Below, piece after piece: positions 33,653-42,322 of a stretch of DNA of 64,000 nt. This DNA comes from Pseudomonas sp. IAC-BECa141 (GTDB lineage Bacteria; Pseudomonadota; Gammaproteobacteria; Pseudomonadales; Pseudomonadaceae). The translations under genes and the position numbers were made by a program. Location of the stretch: contig NZ_CP065410.1 of NCBI RefSeq assembly GCF_020544405.1, forward strand, positions 1,612,001 through 1,676,000, read 5' to 3'. The notes beneath the pieces were generated by a model, which saw only the letters and a list, made by a program, of their open reading frames with translations, was not told the DNA's origin and did not search any database. The stretch's first letter is position 1, and every line of letters begins with the position of its first letter.

Positions 33653-35950
33653 ATGAGAATATTTGGCGGGCGGCTTGAACGTCTTTCTGTAAAAGACGCG
33701 TTGAGTATTCTGATGGTCATGCCAGCCATTTCCATTTCCAGCGGCGGCATACTGGCAGCCACCATTGTCGATAACACGACGCTGAATATCGATTCGACGA
33801 CAACGCCGATCGATTATCTGGTGCGTAACAACGCAGTGTTGAATGTCAATGGTGCCACCACCCAGTCAATTACCATTCGATCCGGATCGACACTGACCAT
33901 CAATGGCGCCACGGTCGTCAGCAATCCTGGCGTCGAAGGCATTCTGGTCACCAGCAGCCGGGGCACCATCAACCAGGCCAATGTGACCAGCGACGACATC
34001 GGTCTGGCCGTCAACCGTTCTTCGATTGCCGCTGGCGGCTCTACTGTGGATGTTTCCAACAGTCAGATCCGTGGTGATGTTTTCGGCGCGCAAGTCACGG
34101 GGCTCAGCACTTTGTCGCTGGCCAATACGCAAGTGACCGGTACTGGCAGCAATGGCATTGGTGCGAATCTTCTTGGCGGCGCGTTGAACGCCTCCGCCGG
34201 GACGGTCATCACCGGTCAGGCGACAGGCGTGCGCATGGTCAACGATACGGCCAATGTCGGCGCCCGTACGCTCTCGCTGGATAACGCCACTGTTCAAGGC
34301 ATCAACGGATCTGCAGTTCTGGTTGATCGCGGGACCAATGCAACCATCAACCTGTCGAACGGCGCCCGGCTGCTTGCCGGGAACAATAATCTGCTCGACG
34401 TCCAGGGTGCCTCCACCGCCGCCATGACCGTCGCCAACAGCGAGTTGCAGGGCAACATCAACATCGCCGGCAACAGCACCGGCAACCTGACCTTCGATCA
34501 AGGCCGGATGACCGGCGATGTGCTGGTCGAAAACGGTTCGACCGCCAACGTCACCCTGCAGAACAGTTCGCAGTTCACCGGCCGTCTCGACAAGGTCAAT
34601 GCCGTGACCGTCAACAGTGGTGCGATCTGGACCCTGACGGGCAACGACACCGTAGGAACGCTCGCGATGAATGGCGGGACGGTTCGCTTTGGTGCGCAGG
34701 ATGTGCCGAATACCTTTTACCAGTTGAACGTCGGTACGCTGGCCGGCTCGCCCGATGGTTCCAGCACTTTCGCCATGAAGGGCAACTTCGCCACGGGGCA
34801 GCATGACTTCCTCAACGTCACCGGTGTGGCGACCGGGCAGTTCGGTTTGCTGGTGGCGGCGTCCGGTCTGGACGCAGTCAATCCACAGCAACTGACCCTG
34901 GTGCACACCGCCGCTGGCGATGCGCAATTTGCTTTGACAGGCGGGCGAGTGGATCTCGGCACCTGGTCCTATGACCTGGCCCAGCGACCGGTTGGAACCG
35001 GCGGCACTGAATGGTTCCTCGATCCGACCACCCAGGTGATCAGCCCTGGTGCCAGTGCGGTGCTGGCCCTGTTCAACTCTCCGATCACCCTGTTGTACGG
35101 AGAAGCCAGTTCACTGCGCAGCCGCATGGGTGAGTTGCGCTTCAACGGTGGCCAGCCGGGCGCCTGGGCACGCACCTATGGCAATCAGTACAACGTGTCA
35201 GAAAGCTCCGGTGTGGCGTACAGGCAGAACCAGCAAGGGCTTTCCCTCGGAGCTGATGCCCGGGTGAATGACAGCGATGTTCTGGTGGGCGTGATGGGGG
35301 GCTACAGTCAATCGGACCTGAATCTTGAACACGGTACTTCAGGCACGGTCAAGAGTTACTACTTCGGGCCTTACGTGACGTGGATGGACCGCGACACCGG
35401 CTACTACGTTGATGGCGTGCTGAAATTCAACCGCTTTCGCAATGAGGCCAAGGTTGGAATGAGTGACGGCACGCGTGCCAAGGGCGATTACGATAACTGG
35501 GGTTTCAGTGCATCGGTTGAGGCTGGTCGTCACATCAAGTTGAGCAACGATTACTTCATCGAACCTTTCGCGCAGTTTTCAGCCGCGCAGATCCAGGGCA
35601 AACGCTTCAGCCTGGACAACGACATGCAGGCCGATGGCGATCGCACTCGCTCATTCCTGGGCAAGGCTGGCGCCACGTTCGGGCGCAATTTTGATATCGG
35701 CAACGGTGCTGTGGCGCAACCTTATGCGCGCGCGGCCATTGCCCATGAGTTCGCCAATAACAACAAGGTCAAGGTCAACGAAAACAACGTATTCAACAAT
35801 GACTTGTCAGGTTCCCGGGCGGAGTTTGGTGCGGGGGTGGCGGTGGCCCTGTCGGAGAAGTGGCAGGTGCATGTCGATCTGGACTATTCCAATGGGGAGC
35901 ATATTGAGCAGCCGTTTGGGGTGAGTCTTGGGGGGCGGTACAGCTTTTAA
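33653..35950 (+). CDS. Autotransporter with pertactin-like passenger
   Basis: A 765-residue type Va autotransporter. An extended N-terminus with a hydrophobic stretch (LSILMVMPAISISSGGILAA, about residues 16-36) acts as the signal. Residues ~40-480 are a beta-helix passenger rich in N, T, S, G (TLNIDSTTTPIDYLVRNNAVLNVNGA...), ending in a pertactin-like segment (YQLNVGTLAGSPDGSSTFAMKGNFATGQHDFLNVTG). Residues ~495-765 form the outer-membrane beta-barrel ending in GGRYSF with the expected terminal Phe. It probably displays an adhesin at the surface. It is embedded in the Ig-like island but has its own terminators on both sides. Confidence 0.92.
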   Translation: MRIFGGRLERLSVKDALSILMVMPAISISSGGILAATIVDNTTLNIDSTTTPIDYLVRNNAVLNVNGATTQSITIRSGSTLTINGATVVSNPGVEGILVTSSRGTINQANVTSDDIGLAVNRSSIAAGGSTVDVSNSQIRGDVFGAQVTGLSTLSLANTQVTGTGSNGIGANLLGGALNASAGTVITGQATGVRMVNDTANVGARTLSLDNATVQGINGSAVLVDRGTNATINLSNGARLLAGNNNLLDVQGASTAAMTVANSELQGNINIAGNSTGNLTFDQGRMTGDVLVENGSTANVTLQNSSQFTGRLDKVNAVTVNSGAIWTLTGNDTVGTLAMNGGTVRFGAQDVPNTFYQLNVGTLAGSPDGSSTFAMKGNFATGQHDFLNVTGVATGQFGLLVAASGLDAVNPQQLTLVHTAAGDAQFALTGGRVDLGTWSYDLAQRPVGTGGTEWFLDPTTQVISPGASAVLALFNSPITLLYGEASSLRSRMGELRFNGGQPGAWARTYGNQYNVSESSGVAYRQNQQGLSLGADARVNDSDVLVGVMGGYSQSDLNLEHGTSGTVKSYYFGPYVTWMDRDTGYYVDGVLKFNRFRNEAKVGMSDGTRAKGDYDNWGFSASVEAGRHIKLSNDYFIEPFAQFSAAQIQGKRFSLDNDMQADGDRTRSFLGKAGATFGRNFDIGNGAVAQPYARAAIAHEFANNNKVKVNENNVFNNDLSGSRAEFGAGVAVALSEKWQVHVDLDYSNGEHIEQPFGVSLGGRYSF

Positions 35951-36000
35951 CTACTGTTTGGTAAAGGGAAGGTGTTTCGTAATCAGCGAGATACCCTAAC

Positions 36001-36038
36001 GGCCGCTGCTCTGTCGATGAGCAGCGGCCTTGTCATTT
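36001..36038 (+). terminator. Terminator-like hairpin after the autotransporter
   Basis: GGCCGCTGCTC-TGTCGAT-GAGCAGCGGCC forms an 11-bp perfect stem, followed by a modest TTGTCATTT. It lies 50 bp after the autotransporter stop. A second perfect hairpin (36066-36092, TGGACACTCTT/AAGAGTGTCCA) lies between it and the convergent Ig-like gene and may end that transcript. Confidence 0.75.
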
Positions 36039-36102
36039 CAGTTAATTGGTTTTGCCTGATGCCGTTGGACACTCTTTGCGCAAGAGTGTCCAGGAACGAT
36101 GC

Positions 36103-39100
36103 TTAAGGTTTGATGCCAACTCCAAGTTGGATTGTGATAGCCATGTGGTGATTTTCCGCTCCGGTTACCAGATTTTTACAGTGATAAAACGGGTTGGGGT
36201 TGATAGGCACAGGCCTTTCCTCCCACGTCCAATACATTCCGTTACCCAATGGCCAGCGGCCTCCATAAGCGCTGTGTATTTCCCGTAACTCGCCCAACGA
36301 AGGCACCCTTGCTCCCTGGTTACGAGCAGCGTCCATAATGTGCGACCACCAATTACTACCCAGCGCGATACATTGGATGACGCCTGTCACGGTTACGGTA
36401 TAGCTCTTTGTCTGGTTGGCGGCATCCGTGACTGTAATCCTTGTTGTACCTAGTCCCCTGACGGTTACCAGACCGTTGCCGCCATCAACATGAGCCACCG
36501 CGGTGTTTTCGGAGGAATACCGATAACTGGGTTGGCCTCCAGACGCTTGATGTTGAACGGAGGTTCCCGGACCGAAAGCTGGAAGGGTCTGCGGGCTGCC
36601 GGGAATCAGGTAGATCTTGCCGCTCAACGTCACCGGGCTTGTGTTGAAATTCAGTGGTGGAATCGGCGAGTTGACGGTGAAGGTTCGTGCGTTTGACGTT
36701 TGTCCGGTCGTTACAGCCCGTGCGGTGATGGTATGTCCACCCAGTCCTACTGCCAGCGTAGTGGTCCAAATACCGGTGCTCAGAGCAGTCGTATTGTGTT
36801 TTGGCGTGCCTCCATCGTAGATCTGGACCTGATGCAGAGGCGTTACCCGACCTTGCAACGCGACTGAAGTGTCTGTGGTCGCTCCATTGTTCTGCAGTTC
36901 ACCACGGGAGTCTCTTACTGAATCGAGCGACGGAGCGGTGTGAACTTCGACGGTCAGTGTCCGTGCCCCCGAAGTCTGACCCGCGCCATACAGTGCTTTG
37001 GCGGTGAAGCTGTGCGCTGCCACGCTCAGGCCCGTAAGGTCCTTGGTCCAGATGCCGGTCGATGGGTCCGCTGTGGCGTTGCCCTTGCTGGCGGCGCCGT
37101 CGAAGATCTCCACCTGCTCGCCCTTGCTGGCGCTGCCCGTCAGTTTCACGGTTGTGTCGACGGTGGTGCCGCGATCTGGAATCACGGTGCCTTTGGAATC
37201 CTGGGCATTGGTGATGGTGGGGGCCACCACCGCAGTCACGGTCAGTGTCCGTGCCCCCGAAGTCTGACCCGCGCCATACAGTGCTTTGGCGGTGAAGCTG
37301 TGCGCTGCCACGCTCAGGCCCGTAAGGTCCTTGGTCCAGATGCCGGTCGATGGGTCCGCTGTGGCGTTGCCCTTGCTGGCGGCGCCGTCGAAGATCTCCA
37401 CCTGCTCGCCCTTGCTGGCGCTGCCCGTCAGTTTCACGGTTGTGTCGACGGTGGTGCCGCGATCTGGAATCACGGTGCCTTTGGAATCCTGGGCATTGGT
37501 GATGGTGGGGGCCACCACCGCAGTCACGGTCAGTGTCCGTGCCCCCGAAGTCTGACCCGCGCCATACAGTGCTTTGGCGGTGAAGCTGTGCGCTGCCACG
37601 CTCAGGCCCGTAAGGTCCTTGGTCCAGATGCCGGTCGATGGGTCCGCTGTGGCGTTGCCCTTGCTGGCGGCGCCGTCGAAGATCTCCACCTGCTCGCCCT
37701 TGCTGGCGCTGCCCGTCAGTTTCACGGTTGTGTCGACGGTGGTGCCGCGATCTGGAATCACGGTGCCTTTGGAATCCTGGGCATTGGTGATGGTGGGGGC
37801 CACCACCGCAGTCACGGTCAGTGTCCGTGCCCCCGAAGTCTGACCCGCGCCATACAGTGCTTTGGCGGTGAAGCTGTGCGTTGCCACGCTCAGGCCCGTA
37901 AGGTCCTTGGTCCAGATGCCGGTCGATGGGTCCGCTGTGGCGTTGCCCTTGCTGGCGGCGCCGTCGAAGATCTCCACCTGCTCGCCCTCGCTGGCGCTGC
38001 CCGTCAGTTTCACGGTTGTGTCGACGGTGGTGCCGCGATCTGGAATCACGGTGCCTTTGGAATCCTGGGCATTGGTGATGGTGGGTGGCACCGCCGCCTT
38101 CACCGTAAAGGCCCGTATCAGGCTGGAAACCGGGTCCGCTGCATATAGAGCGTGAGCTGTAATGTGATAATCCTTGATCTGGAGGTTGAGCAGGGTCTTG
38201 CTCCAGATGCCATCAACCCCAACGTCAACATTGCCGTGCGAGGTGGAGCCATCGAAAATCTCGACCTTCTCATCCCGGGTCGCGGTGCCTTTGATGGTGA
38301 CCTGCTCAAAGAAGGTTTCGCCGCCCTCTGTAACCTCCCCATTGGCGTCAGTCACATGGGTGATCTTCGGCGTCAGCCAGTCGTACCGGGTTCTGATCGT
38401 CAGCGATAATTTCGGGAACTCAATCGCATTGACTTCCTGATTGGTGCCATCAAACGAGACTTTGCAAATCACGTTTGCCGGTGTGGAATGCCCCAGTTTC
38501 ATCAACTCGCTTCTGAGCAGCACTTCATTCAGCCCGCTGCTGACCTGCGCCGGCGTGATCTCGACGCCATCGAGCATCCGGATGACGTGGTCGCTGCCCG
38601 CTGCTGTCTTGCCTTCCAGCCTCAGCCAAATGCGTTGCTTGAGTGCGATGTAATGCCACTTGGATACGAGCGTGTTGGCATCGCCACTGAACGTCATCAG
38701 GTCGAGAATCTGGTTGGCTGACTGACGCACTTGTGGGCGAGGCAGATCGTTCTCGGGGTCGTCGAATCCCGTTACTCTCAGGCCCAACGACTCTGATTCT
38801 GTCTCGTGGCCATAGCGGCGCACGAAGTACTTCACGTCCACAGTTTTGTTGATATTTGGACCGATAATCGTCAGGGGAAGGTGAAAGTTCACGCTACCAC
38901 TGCTGTGCCCGGGCAGCTCAAGATCTGTTGATGTACCAGCGCCTGGAGTGCCGATCCAATGTAGGGGAATGATATCGAGGGCCGGATCCATAGTGTCGTA
39001 GCTGACGTTGACATCAACACCATTCAGCCCATCCATTGCTTTTAGTATGGCGTTCGGTGCCTGTTTGACTTGTGGCGGTGGCAATTCACCTACGAGCGAC

Positions 39101-40923
39101 CCGATCAGCAGGTCGAGTACGGCGGAGTGACTGTATAAACCTGTGGTCGCGTGCTTTAGCGAGTAACGCACCTTGACGTACTGCCCGATATTGCGAGTGA
39201 CATATTCCGCAGGCACCCTGAAACGCAGCGGTTTACCGGCGCTCAGCGAGGTGATGGGCACCCAGTCGCTGATGCTGCCGAACGGATGGGTCGCTTGCCA
39301 ATACCAGGTCACGATGTCGTCTTTTTGCGTCGGCGGATTTTCGATGAATATGTGGACGACATCGAAGACTTTGGATGGGTCGAGCACATCTGGATTTTTG
39401 CCGGCTTCCTCCACCTCGGGCCTGCGCAGTGTCGCGGTGACGCCTTGTACCCTGACCAACAGATGCTCTGAATCACTGATGCCGTAGAACTCCGGTTTGT
39501 CATTGGACACGGTATACCAAAGATCGAGACGGCCGTTGTCGAGCACGTTGATGTGCTCTGCGCCGACGTCAACAGTGAAAAAGCCTTCTTTTGCCTCGTT
39601 GTCACTGACGGCATGAGTGAACTCATGGACATAGGGCTGACCGTTGGACTTTTCACCTATCCAGTGACCGGCGACCAGATCGCCATTGGCAATGGCTGCG
39701 TACCCGATTCGCACCGTGGCGTAAGGCCTGTGCGGCTCGAGTATGTCGCCCAGCAACTCGAGAATCGTCGGTGCGTCCGGCATTGAAACGTCACCCACCA
39801 CGTCGGCAAATTCGCGTTTGGAGGATAGCGGCGGACTTCCGTCCGCTTTCGTCAGCACGTAGGAGGCATCAGCCCGGCCCATGGCGATGGCGCGGACTTG
39901 CGCGTACGGCACCTCGAATGGCAAGACACTCGGGATGCTTTCCACCAGTTTGGTTTCGGTGTGAATCAACGGCTTGCCAGTAAAAGGGGTGCCGATCCAG
40001 GTCATTTCAATTGAATCTTTCAGCGCGAAATCTGAGCCCGCGATAGGGACCTGGACCGTGACGTTCTCCTTATTCAAGTTGATGATGGTGATGATCCCAT
40101 TAACCGATTCCTTGATGATCGGGGCTTGCAGCCGCCAGGCGCCGGCGTCGACGGCAATCCGAGTGCGTTTGGAGTGCCGGGAAGACCAGTTCCATACTTC
40201 ATCGTGAGGGTCGTACTTGATTTCCAGCGTCGGGCTGTCGCCACCGGCCAGAATGTCTTCCTGTTTGGCGACGATCACGATGGGGTCCTTGCCCTCTGCC
40301 TGAGCTTGTGTAACAAGGTGCGGCGCCAGGGTATGGCTGCCCCAGCGCATCAGAATCGTGTCTCGCAGTGTGATTTCCGGGTAGGCACGAACAGTCAGCG
40401 GAATGCCTTTTTTCGCCCACTCGGCGTCGATCACTCCCTGATCGATGATTTCCTGCGGCAGTTGCGCGATGTGCAGTTCGGAGTGCCCGTCGGGTAGATG
40501 GGGTTCCCTGTCTCGGCCACCGGGGCTGGTGAGTTTGATCCGAAACAGTGACAACACAGAGGGATCGTCCGGCGCGGTTTCGCCAAACCGGGTCAACTCA
40601 TAAAAGCATTCATGCAGACCGGGAAAGAACAGCGCTTTGGGCAGATAAAAGAACAGGTGCTTGTCTTTTTCCCCCGCTTCAACCATTCGGGTGAACACCG
40701 GGACATCGTCCCAGTAAACAATATTTTTATCTCCTTCCAGCATGTCGAGGTACGCCACAATTACGCACAACACGCCATTGGCGCTTTCCTCGACCGCTGC
40801 AATATTGATCCCGCCATCGGCATCCACGACTGGCGCGACTGCGCCGCTGATCTGCATGGGCCGAAGCGCCCTTGTGACGGGCTGATTGAGATCGGGAAAC
40901 AGAAGCAGGCTTTTGGTGGGCAT
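36103..40923 (-). CDS. Giant modular Ig-like protein with C-terminal lectin-like module
   Basis: A 1606-residue protein and the intact homologue of the frameshifted gene at 25468-28904. The N-terminus (MPTKSLLLFPDLNQPVTRALRPMQISG) has no signal peptide. Residues ~1-870 hold about seven modules of 110-140 residues with GDxIxxxWIGT and VxYxVxR motifs. Then come six or seven Ig-like units of 96 residues (TITNAQDSKGTVIPDRGTTV...), four almost identical. A BIG2-like domain (ASGGQPSYRYSSENTAVAHVDGGNGLVTV) and a C-terminal module (ARVPSLGELREIHSAYGGRWPLGNGMYWTW) follow, the latter reminiscent of lectin-like tips of invasin-type adhesins. The export route is unclear. A lux-box-like palindrome precedes the gene. 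Confidence 0.82.
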   Translation of the reverse strand: MPTKSLLLFPDLNQPVTRALRPMQISGAVAPVVDADGGINIAAVEESANGVLCVIVAYLDMLEGDKNIVYWDDVPVFTRMVEAGEKDKHLFFYLPKALFFPGLHECFYELTRFGETAPDDPSVLSLFRIKLTSPGGRDREPHLPDGHSELHIAQLPQEIIDQGVIDAEWAKKGIPLTVRAYPEITLRDTILMRWGSHTLAPHLVTQAQAEGKDPIVIVAKQEDILAGGDSPTLEIKYDPHDEVWNWSSRHSKRTRIAVDAGAWRLQAPIIKESVNGIITIINLNKENVTVQVPIAGSDFALKDSIEMTWIGTPFTGKPLIHTETKLVESIPSVLPFEVPYAQVRAIAMGRADASYVLTKADGSPPLSSKREFADVVGDVSMPDAPTILELLGDILEPHRPYATVRIGYAAIANGDLVAGHWIGEKSNGQPYVHEFTHAVSDNEAKEGFFTVDVGAEHINVLDNGRLDLWYTVSNDKPEFYGISDSEHLLVRVQGVTATLRRPEVEEAGKNPDVLDPSKVFDVVHIFIENPPTQKDDIVTWYWQATHPFGSISDWVPITSLSAGKPLRFRVPAEYVTRNIGQYVKVRYSLKHATTGLYSHSAVLDLLIGSLVGELPPPQVKQAPNAILKAMDGLNGVDVNVSYDTMDPALDIIPLHWIGTPGAGTSTDLELPGHSSGSVNFHLPLTIIGPNINKTVDVKYFVRRYGHETESESLGLRVTGFDDPENDLPRPQVRQSANQILDLMTFSGDANTLVSKWHYIALKQRIWLRLEGKTAAGSDHVIRMLDGVEITPAQVSSGLNEVLLRSELMKLGHSTPANVICKVSFDGTNQEVNAIEFPKLSLTIRTRYDWLTPKITHVTDANGEVTEGGETFFEQVTIKGTATRDEKVEIFDGSTSHGNVDVGVDGIWSKTLLNLQIKDYHITAHALYAADPVSSLIRAFTVKAAVPPTITNAQDSKGTVIPDRGTTVDTTVKLTGSASEGEQVEIFDGAASKGNATADPSTGIWTKDLTGLSVATHSFTAKALYGAGQTSGARTLTVTAVVAPTITNAQDSKGTVIPDRGTTVDTTVKLTGSASKGEQVEIFDGAASKGNATADPSTGIWTKDLTGLSVAAHSFTAKALYGAGQTSGARTLTVTAVVAPTITNAQDSKGTVIPDRGTTVDTTVKLTGSASKGEQVEIFDGAASKGNATADPSTGIWTKDLTGLSVAAHSFTAKALYGAGQTSGARTLTVTAVVAPTITNAQDSKGTVIPDRGTTVDTTVKLTGSASKGEQVEIFDGAASKGNATADPSTGIWTKDLTGLSVAAHSFTAKALYGAGQTSGARTLTVEVHTAPSLDSVRDSRGELQNNGATTDTSVALQGRVTPLHQVQIYDGGTPKHNTTALSTGIWTTTLAVGLGGHTITARAVTTGQTSNARTFTVNSPIPPLNFNTSPVTLSGKIYLIPGSPQTLPAFGPGTSVQHQASGGQPSYRYSSENTAVAHVDGGNGLVTVRGLGTTRITVTDAANQTKSYTVTVTGVIQCIALGSNWWSHIMDAARNQGARVPSLGELREIHSAYGGRWPLGNGMYWTWEERPVPINPNPFYHCKNLVTGAENHHMAITIQLGVGIKP
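36953..38104 (-). repeat. Four tandem 288-bp repeats
   Basis: Units begin at 36953, 37241, 37529 and 37817; each encodes 96 residues in frame. The first three are identical by eye, and the fourth (N-terminal in the protein) differs at only a few bases (giving SEGEQ for SKGEQ and VATHS for VAAHS). More diverged units flank the array on both sides. Confidence 0.95.
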
Positions 40924-40997
40924 GACGAAACTCCTGAACGAGCACGCAATGGAATCGCAGACGGTTTTTTATTGAACCTGAGGGGAGGAGGGAGGGG

Positions 40998-41017
40998 TAC
41001 TGTCAGATCTGACAGGT
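40998..41017 (-). promoter_or_regulatory. Lux/las-box-like palindrome, site 3
   Basis: On the minus strand ACCTGTCAGATCTGACAGTA, with a perfect inner CTGTCAGATCTGACAG and CT-N12-AG spacing. It lies 74 bp before the start of the 1606-residue Ig-like gene and is the most symmetrical of the three sites. Confidence 0.65.
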
Positions 41018-41051
41018 GCGCAGGTTTTTTAGACCAGCGGTCGCTGAGCGC

Positions 41052-41447
41052 TCAGCGTTTGTGCAGGGTTTTCTGTCGCAGAATGTAGACCGTCACCAGC
41101 ACCGCACTGGTCAACATGAACCCGCGCGCCCACGGCAGCGGCACCAGGTAGCATGAGAACAGAATGCTCGCCCACATCAGCCCGATCGCGTAGACCTTGC
41201 CCTTGAGCGGAATGCCGTTGCCATTGAGGTAGTCGCGGATCCATGGCCCGAGCCGGGGATGCTCGACCAGCCATTGATAGAAACGCGGAGAGCTGCGGGC
41301 GAAGCAGGCAGCTGCCAGCAGCAGGAAGGGAGTCGTGGGGAGAACAGGCAGGAAGATCCCGATCACCCCCAATGCCACGCTGAGCCAGCCGGTGGCCAGC
41401 AGGATGTAGCGCAACATCAGGGGGCGCTTGCCTATGGGGTTGTCCAT
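41052..41447 (-). CDS. YbaN family (DUF454) inner-membrane protein
   Basis: A 131-residue membrane protein. It has the family core LGVIGIFLPVLPTTPFLLLAAACFARSSPRFYQWLVEHPRLGPWIRDY and further hydrophobic segments at the C-terminus; three to four membrane helices are expected. The function of DUF454 proteins is unknown. The start at 41447 is the first ATG; an internal ATG 30 bp downstream (MLRYILLATG) is a possible alternative. It marks the return from the accessory island to core genome sequence. Confidence 0.85.
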   Translation of the reverse strand: MDNPIGKRPLMLRYILLATGWLSVALGVIGIFLPVLPTTPFLLLAAACFARSSPRFYQWLVEHPRLGPWIRDYLNGNGIPLKGKVYAIGLMWASILFSCYLVPLPWARGFMLTSAVLVTVYILRQKTLHKR

Positions 41448-41457
41448 AGGCCGGATC

Positions 41458-42045
41458 TTAGTGGTGACGTGGCTTGAGGATCGCCGGTTTTTCGTCAGGT
41501 GCCTGGCACAGCAGGTACAGCGCGGTCAGGGCTTCTGGAATCTGCACGATCATGTCGTCCATCAGGTTGGCGTCCCTGGCAATATCTTCGAACTCGGGCT
41601 GTTCGTCGAACAGGCCCGAACCGACCATGATCGGCAGGAGCATTTCGCTGACTTCTTCTTCGGCGGTTTCGAACCAGGCCGCTTCGCGCAGGAACACGCC
41701 TTCCATGAAGCCGATGCACCAGCCGCGCAGCTCTGAGTCGTCCGGGTCGTCGCCCAGGTCCAGTTCGCACGGCAGCTCGAATTCTTCATCCGACGCCAGT
41801 TGGCGGGCGATGTGAGCTTTCAGGCCGATCAGCGTGGCTTCGATCTCTTCACGCTGGGCTTCGCTGCTGTAGTGCGGCTCTTCGGCGAACAGGGCGTCGA
41901 TCCACTCACGATCCGGCACCACATCGGCGCAGATCGACAGAGCAGTCAGGTAACCGTGTGCGGCCACGTAGTCCAGCGCCTCTTCATGCAGCTCGTCGGC
42001 GTCGAGGAAGACTTGCAGGCGGGTTAGTTGCTCGGCGAAGGACAT
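41458..42045 (-). CDS. UPF0149/YecA-like family protein
   Basis: A 195-residue acidic helical protein, MSFAEQLTRLQVFLDADELHEEALDYVAAHGYLTALSICAD, with the motif LRGWCIGFMEGVF and a later LYLLCQAPDEKP, which match the UPF0149/YecA-like family. It lacks the C-terminal SEC-C zinc motif present in some members. The start ATG at 42045 is followed directly by the family N-terminus, whereas upstream codons do not fit. The function is not established. It is divergent from recQ and lies 10 bp before the YbaN gene, so the two may be cotranscribed. Confidence 0.78.
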   Translation of the reverse strand: MSFAEQLTRLQVFLDADELHEEALDYVAAHGYLTALSICADVVPDREWIDALFAEEPHYSSEAQREEIEATLIGLKAHIARQLASDEEFELPCELDLGDDPDDSELRGWCIGFMEGVFLREAAWFETAEEEVSEMLLPIMVGSGLFDEQPEFEDIARDANLMDDMIVQIPEALTALYLLCQAPDEKPAILKPRHH

Positions 42046-42322
42046 TAAAGGGCTACCTTGGGGGAATAAACAATGCGGGAATTCTAGGCCTTCTTGAGCC
42101 CTCAAGCCAGCCGCACGGCAGATTTGCCCGCACAAGCTTCTTATCGGCGGTGCCCTTTGCCGGGGAGGGCTCGGGTATACTGCCGCGCTTTGCGATCCCT
42201 GCCGGTGTCGCGGCTGAATCCGTACGGCGTCATGCAATGCGCCCTTACGTTTTGTTTAAAGCAGCCTCGGCTGTCTTGAACCAGCCTGTGCAGGGATGTT
42301 TCGGTGGATTTTTGGAGTTTTT

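Noticed and set aside
36953-38104. CRISPR-like array
   Set aside because: The units are 288 bp, directly joined without spacers and in frame with a protein; no cas genes are present.
36940-38155. Repeated plus-strand frames (402 codons and several of 89 codons) opposite the 288-bp array
   Set aside because: They exist only because the sense repeats lack stops in this frame; no start signals, and the sense frame has recognisable Ig-like units.
25468-40923. Prophage or tailocin as source of the Ig-like proteins
   Set aside because: No capsid, tail, lysis, integrase or terminase genes and no attachment-site duplication are visible.
42046-42322. Promoter for recQ (TATACT at 42176-42181)
   Set aside because: No -35 element at proper distance could be found; the 277-bp gap holds no other clear feature.
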